Shown one piece after another: positions 62,101 through 64,000 of a stretch of 64,000 nucleotides of DNA. This DNA comes from Rhodococcus sp. KRD197. GTDB lineage: Bacteria; Actinomycetota; Actinomycetes; Mycobacteriales; Mycobacteriaceae. A model generated the notes under the pieces. It saw only the letters and a program-made list of their open reading frames with translations, was not told the DNA's origin and searched no databases. Location: assembly GCF_017168235.1 (NCBI RefSeq), contig NZ_JABFAO010000016.1, forward strand, positions 214,338 to 278,337. The letters run 5' to 3'. How positions within the stretch are numbered: position 1 is the stretch's first letter; every line of letters begins with the position of its first letter. The translations under genes and the position numbers were made by a program.

Positions 62101-64000
62101 TAGCTCGGCGAGTACCACCAGCGCTGCCGGCACCATGTAGGCCGTCAACGACGCACTGACTTCGTCGAGGACCGCGGTGGTATCGAGAGTTCGGCCCGCC
62201 TCGGGAACGAGGTAACCGACGAGCCTCTCACCGGCACCGTCGTCTCGCACCGACACGACAGACTGCGCGACACCGTCGCATCCGAGCAGCGCCGACTCGA
62301 CCTCGCCCAGCTCGATGCGGAATCCGTGTAGCTGGACCTGCATATCGCTGCGACCGAGGTATTCGAGTTGTCCGTCGCGGTTCCAGCGTGCGGTGTCACC
62401 GGTTCGATACATCCGTGTGCCGTTCGCATCCGGATCGGCGACGAAGCGCGTCGAGGTCAGTCCGGTGCGGCCGAGGTATCCGCGCGAGAGTTGGCCACCC
62501 GAGACGTACATCTCGCCGATGACGCCGGGAGGAACCAGCCGCAGCCGGTTGTCGCGGACGGAGACGGTCAGCCCCGGAATTGCCTGCCCGATGACGGACG
62601 CCGACGCCGACGCCGCGAACTCAGCGGTGAGCGGCAGATAGCTGACATGCACCGTGGTTTCGGTGATGCCGTACATGTTCACCAGCGTCGGAGCGTCCTC
62701 GGCGTGACGGGTGTACCAGCGTCCGAGCTGGCCTAGATCGAGCGCTTCACCGCCGAAGATCACGTAGCGCAGGGCGAGACGATCGGCCTCGGCCGGGGCG
62801 TGTCGGTCGGCCTCGGCGAACTGGTAGAACGCGGTCGGCGTCTGATTGAGCACGGTGACCTGCTCGGCCACGAGAAGCTCACGGAACAACTCCGGCGAGC
62901 GTGCCGTGTAGTAATCGACGACGACGAGCTTGCCGCCGTAGAGCAGTGGTCCCCACAGCTCCCACACCGAGAAGTCGAATGCGTAGGAGTGGAACATCGT
63001 CCACACGTCGGACTCGTCGAATCCGAATTTGTCGACGGTGTTCTCGAACAGCGTGGCGACCGTTGCGTGGCTGACCTGAACGCCCTTGGGGCGACCGGTG
63101 CTTCCCGAGGTGTAGATGACGTAGGCGATGGATTCGGCGCCGGCGTCACCGTGTCGGTCCGCCGGAGTCAGGTCGGTCGAGGCGAGTCCGTCCACAGCCT
63201 CGGCCGTGTGGGGCTCGTCGAGGAGGATCTGCACGAGATCTCCGGCCGGCACCGAGGCTGCGTCCGCCACCGTGGACACGACACAGACCGGTTGCGCGTC
63301 CTCGAGCATGAACGCCAGGCGGTCTGTCGGATAGGTGACGTCGACAGGGAGGTAGCCGCCACCGGCCTTGAGTACGGCGAGAAGAGCGACGACGAGCTGT
63401 GCGTTGCGCGGCATCGCCACGGCAACGAGGCTTTCCGGTCCGACGCCTACCGAGACGAGCATGCGTGCAAGCTGATTGGCACGCGCATTGAGTTCGGCGT
63501 AGGTGAGAGACTCGTCGCCGTACGTAACCGCGGTGGATTCCGAGAACCGCGCTGCAGCTGACTCGAACCGGGCGACCAAGGTATCCGCCGCCGGTGTCGT
63601 ACCCGGGTGGTTCCACTGCGACTGCATTGCTTCGAGCTCGGCTGCGAACAGTACATCGATGTCCCCGACGGCTGCGTCGGGATTCGATGTCACTGCGTCT
63701 ACGAGTGCGATGGAGCGATCAGCGAATTCGCGGACCGTCGACTCCTCGAACAGGTCTGTGGCGTAGGTGATGGCAACGGACATTCCTGCGGGAGTGCCGT
63801 TGTCGGCTTGATTCTCGGCGACGGTCAGCTGCAGATCGAACTTCGCGATGCCTGCGTCGAACTCGAGACCTCGGACGTCGAGTCCGGGGAGTTCGAGGTG
63901 TGCGGTGGTGTTGTTCTGGAATTCGAGGAGGACTTGGAACAGGGGTGAGTGGTCGGTCGAGCGTGTGGGTGCGAAGGCGTCGACGAGTCGCTCGAAGGGG
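53134..64000 (-). CDS. Non-ribosomal peptide synthetase, C-terminal three modules with thioesterase (5' end beyond window)
   Basis: The open frame enters at the right edge without a start. In order on the minus strand: tail of a C domain (FERLVDAFAPTRSTDHSPLFQ); A1 (~63560-62020), T1 (Ser at 61915-61917), E domain (AHHLVIDGVSW, ~61330); C2 (NHHILLDGW, ~59830), A2, T2 (Ser 57253-57255); C3 (VHHIAADG, ~56670), A3 (YTSGSTGRPKG ~55200), T3 (Ser 54058-54060); TE (GWSLGG, Ser 53653-53655). A1 reads as DFWNIGMVHK, the threonine code, so the E domain yields D-threonine type residues. A2 (DALFVGGIMK) and A3 (DAYFAGGIQK) are not assignable with confidence. The TE releases the finished peptide. Confidence 0.93.
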   Translation of the reverse strand, partial: PFERLVDAFAPTRSTDHSPLFQVLLEFQNNTTAHLELPGLDVRGLEFDAGIAKFDLQLTVAENQADNGTPAGMSVAITYATDLFEESTVREFADRSIALVDAVTSNPDAAVGDIDVLFAAELEAMQSQWNHPGTTPAADTLVARFESAAARFSESTAVTYGDESLTYAELNARANQLARMLVSVGVGPESLVAVAMPRNAQLVVALLAVLKAGGGYLPVDVTYPTDRLAFMLEDAQPVCVVSTVADAASVPAGDLVQILLDEPHTAEAVDGLASTDLTPADRHGDAGAESIAYVIYTSGSTGRPKGVQVSHATVATLFENTVDKFGFDESDVWTMFHSYAFDFSVWELWGPLLYGGKLVVVDYYTARSPELFRELLVAEQVTVLNQTPTAFYQFAEADRHAPAEADRLALRYVIFGGEALDLGQLGRWYTRHAEDAPTLVNMYGITETTVHVSYLPLTAEFAASASASVIGQAIPGLTVSVRDNRLRLVPPGVIGEMYVSGGQLSRGYLGRTGLTSTRFVADPDANGTRMYRTGDTARWNRDGQLEYLGRSDMQVQLHGFRIELGEVESALLGCDGVAQSVVSVRDDGAGERLVGYLVPEAGRTLDTTAVLDEVSASLTAYMVPAALVVLAELPLTANGKLDRKALPAPDFSARVTQSRQPASAVEEALAALFAEVLGLDKVGVDDSFFALGGDSIMSIQLVSRAKAAGLAIAPRDVFERKTVAGLAEVVAMAEDTVAVVLEELPGGGVGELPLTPIVQWMLERSESFGRYTQTALLQLPTGIESHVLEQTIQAVLDAHDMFRAQLHLDEHGQWVETVAPTGTVSAASVLHHVSVENVAGDEFSARAAAELDAAADRLDPSTGRMIEMVWFEAPSGSGRLLIVAHHLVIDGVSWRILVPDLATAWSQIVAGAQPTLAETGTSMRRWATGLVEVAADRSDELALWTDMLSGVDPVIGSRALDPTIDVDATVERIRTSLPVEVTERLLTTVPEKFHGSVNDGLLAGLAVALTAWRRERGSDVDSALVSLEGHGREDAVVPGADLSRTVGWFTTIFPVRLDISGIDIDDALRGGRAAGETVKAVKEQLLAIPDHGIGYGLSRYLTEEGRSVLGGFARPQVSFNYLGRFATGSSEGMDDVGWIPVSDSTLGDAQNPDMPVPALLDINAVTNTTSAGPVLDATFAFPTGVLTVSEVDRLVELWVSAMTALTVHTDAPEAGGYTPSDLDLVAIDQQTISSLEEQFPRLDDVWSMSPLQAGLLFHARLAGEVDEQIDLAAREDGVDAYMVQLGLELRGVVDAQRLRAAAQTLLDRHPNLRAAFVSGANGESLQVVQTGVEVPWSDVDLRGEPDVEAALEAVLEADRATRFVLDRAPLLRFTLITKADGEWRLLMTNHHILLDGWSTPLLIKELLTLYATAGDDSMLPRVPAYRDYLAWMHRRDAELSRAEWVRALSGVEEPTLLSDGDRGRQLSTSSVETTYSLSREVTASLRDLAAQRGSTLNTVVQSAWGVVLSALTGRTDVVFGATVSGRPPEVPGIESMIGLFINTLPVRISLDPAEPIGDLVDRVQAEQASLLDHHYLGLTDIQRAAGNGVSFDTLTVFESYPVDRAGLSEETDIAGLKVADVLGTDAAHYPLTLVASVDDQLHLKAKYLPDLFSQNEIERIIGRVVRVLDAVVADDRTPLAQVDLLGETERADLAPVRGREGGSTRLLAHVFESAALASAGRIALRLGEESISYDELDRRSSRLARVLLARGVSAESFVALGLARSIESVVSVWAVAKTGAAFVPIDPGYPRDRIEHMVDDSGAQFGITVSNHVDALPRTLSAGEAWIVLDDPATAHELSEVSAQPLSEDERVAGVGLHSAAYAIYTSGSTGLPKGVVVTHTGLENFANEQAERYRITPDSRTLHVSSPSFDASVLEYLLAFGVGATMVIVPPTVYGGDELREILLEEEVTHAFITPSALASVDPSGLDAFQHVVVGGEAVPAELVSRWAPGRYLYNGYGPTEATIMSNISDPLVAGSSLTIGGPVRGVHEVVLDARMQPVPVGVQGELYLAGAGLARGYHARPSLTSERFVADPFGAPGGRMYRTGDVVRWTEDHTVEYIGRSDFQVKVRGFRIELGEIDAVLAVHHSVDFVATVGAQSPSGATVLVSYVRAANAGASIDLGELTAHAAASLPGHMVPSEIVQLDEIPLTPVGKLDRRALPAPEFGSSAGEYVAPRTAAESAVAEVFAETLGVEQVGALDHFFDRGGDSLSATRVIARVNSVLGTGLGVRAIFEAPTVAGLAALVGSSTAAGATTGSARPALRAEARPERIPLSLAQQRMWFINRFDPASPAYNVPLVVSLTGTLDVSALRSAVADLLDRHESLRTTFPSNGDVPEQHIHEASEVIPDVEVVTIDDADLLGSIGRFAGRGFDVTNEIPIRLALYRVGDADETRHVLAVVVHHIAADGASMAPLARDVMIAYSARIADTAPAWQPLAVQYADYTLWQRSLLGREDDHESLAGRQLHYWQTSLRGVPDLLPLPTDRQRPTTQDFSGARVKFEMNADLHRRLVEFTRTRSATMFMLVHSAFAATLARLSGTDDIAITTPVAGRGEAALDDLIGMFVNTLVLRTVVDGAESFESLLARVVDADLEAFDNTDIPFERVVEVVNPPRSTSYAPLSQVALSFQNNTKARLELPDLTVEGFDFDVPVAKQDLQLLLSENFDEAGEPAGIEGALDYATALFDPSTVQSFADRFVRILSTVVLDPTSPVGDVDVLGADELPVLAPARGEEGNAPQTWPHILAIAAAANPDGIAVEFGDVGLTYRDLDAWSTRIARMLIDFGVGPETFVALALPRSIESILSIWSVAKTGAAFLPVDPNYPSDRIAHMLDDSQAPIGLTVLDHRDSLPDTITWLVLDDEDFTRDVKRYPTDTITDADRTATLHLDHPAYLIYTSGSTGRPKGVAVRHRGLAYLEDEVTARFHPTRESRISHLASPSFDASIYELTMAFGVGATVVVVPPGVFGGDELAELLERSHVTHAFMTPAALASIDGHRLPDVGVLALGGEACTPELVGRWAPGRMMFNGYGPTETTIQASVSDPLAPGKVVDVGRPAIGFRFLVLDARLRPVPVGVPGELYIAGPGTARGYLDRFALTSERFVADPYGEPGERMYRTGDVVRWTADHTIEFVGRSDFQVKVRGFRIELGEIDSVLTDHDALSFAATVGHTAPSGDTVLVSYVRVAEGCSVDSSELTEHVAAVLPRHMVPTAIVMLDEIPLTPVGKLDRRALPVPELATSTAAYRAPSTATEHAVVEVFADILGVELVGVDDNFFDLGGTSLVATRVVPALETATGVRVPLQSLFLDPTAAGLAARIDGGDADAAAGLTSTFGVVIPLRAEGTASPLFCIHPGIGLSWGYAGIVRHVAEDRPVYGIQLPSISEGGTFDSIQALASRYAAEIRRVQPNGPYNVLGWSLGGAIAHAVAVELRRAGEKVDSLTIMDSYVDSSDAMPQGKLSVEELLAGLGLDVTGATGGAPLTYEGAVELLDTSFGQQTGLTPGHLERINDGFANSTAIMSSFEPDVFDGDILFFAAAKGSGDGIRRDPEKWNEFVTGKLAIRSIDCAHNQMIEPEVLAEIGTALENYLST

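Noticed and set aside
59605..62103. An 832-codon open frame on the plus strand
   Set aside because: It is the antisense of NRPS modules; the other strand has continuous core motifs.

Overview
The window is high-GC actinobacterial DNA, most likely Rhodococcus or a close mycolic-acid relative. The best evidence is gene order. A BlaI-type repressor start, an iron-regulated small RNA locus, a PaaI-like thioesterase, ureAB-C-F-G-D and ndh follow the order of Mycobacterium tuberculosis Rv1846c to Rv1854c. rbpA with a divergent zinc-finger-like gene matches Rv2049c/Rv2050. Genes are dense, often overlap by 1 to 4 nt, and use ATG, GTG and TTG starts.

Left part (1-8.7 kb): the first codons of a BlaI repressor with its likely operator, then a membrane esterase and an MprF-like lipid aminoacyl transferase, then a siderophore-type ABC cassette (an RDD-FecCD fusion permease, a second permease and an ATPase) divergent from a FhuF-like gene. 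An IdeR/DtxR box lies between the divergent pair. A second IdeR box overlaps the promoter of a short non-coding transcript that ends in a strong terminator. Its position and form match the mycobacterial iron sRNA MrsI.

8.9-17 kb: thioesterase, a citrate-lyase-like DUF6986 protein, the complete urease operon with a co-transcribed ArsR regulator, and NDH-2. 17-20.6 kb: a ribose-type sugar ABC transporter interrupted by a 0.4-kb gap with a transposase scar. 20.6-24 kb: a HugZ/DUF2470 flavoprotein, a small membrane protein, and the RNA-polymerase-recycling helicase HelR with a rifamycin-associated element. 24-26.7 kb: a six-gene Asp23/Gls24 envelope-stress operon. 26.9-33.4 kb: a DHFR-like reductase, KtrBA potassium uptake, a GNAT protein, a Kef-type antiporter and a WS/DGAT acyltransferase.

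33.4-40.5 kb: a HEAT-like protein, then a tightly overlapping operon of a GltD-like Fe-S flavoprotein, NifJ-type pyruvate:ferredoxin oxidoreductase and a PyrD-like enzyme. 40.5-43.2 kb: two coupled secreted proteins, one a lipase-fold protein without its nucleophile serine. 43.3-46.3 kb is decayed DNA: two frameshifted GGDEF genes and a truncated histidine kinase within a 474-bp inverted-repeat-bounded segment. 46.3-49.7 kb: a VOC protein, an Ntn hydrolase coupled to a sugar-type acetyltransferase, a zinc-finger-like protein and RbpA.

49.9-64 kb: a PapB-like mutase and a fused PapA/PabAB aminodeoxychorismate synthase, a secreted glycine-rich protein, and the last three modules of a large NRPS running off the right edge. 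The readable order is C(tail)-A(Thr)-T-E-C-A-T-C-A-T-TE. All product names come from reading motifs and gene order; no database search was possible.
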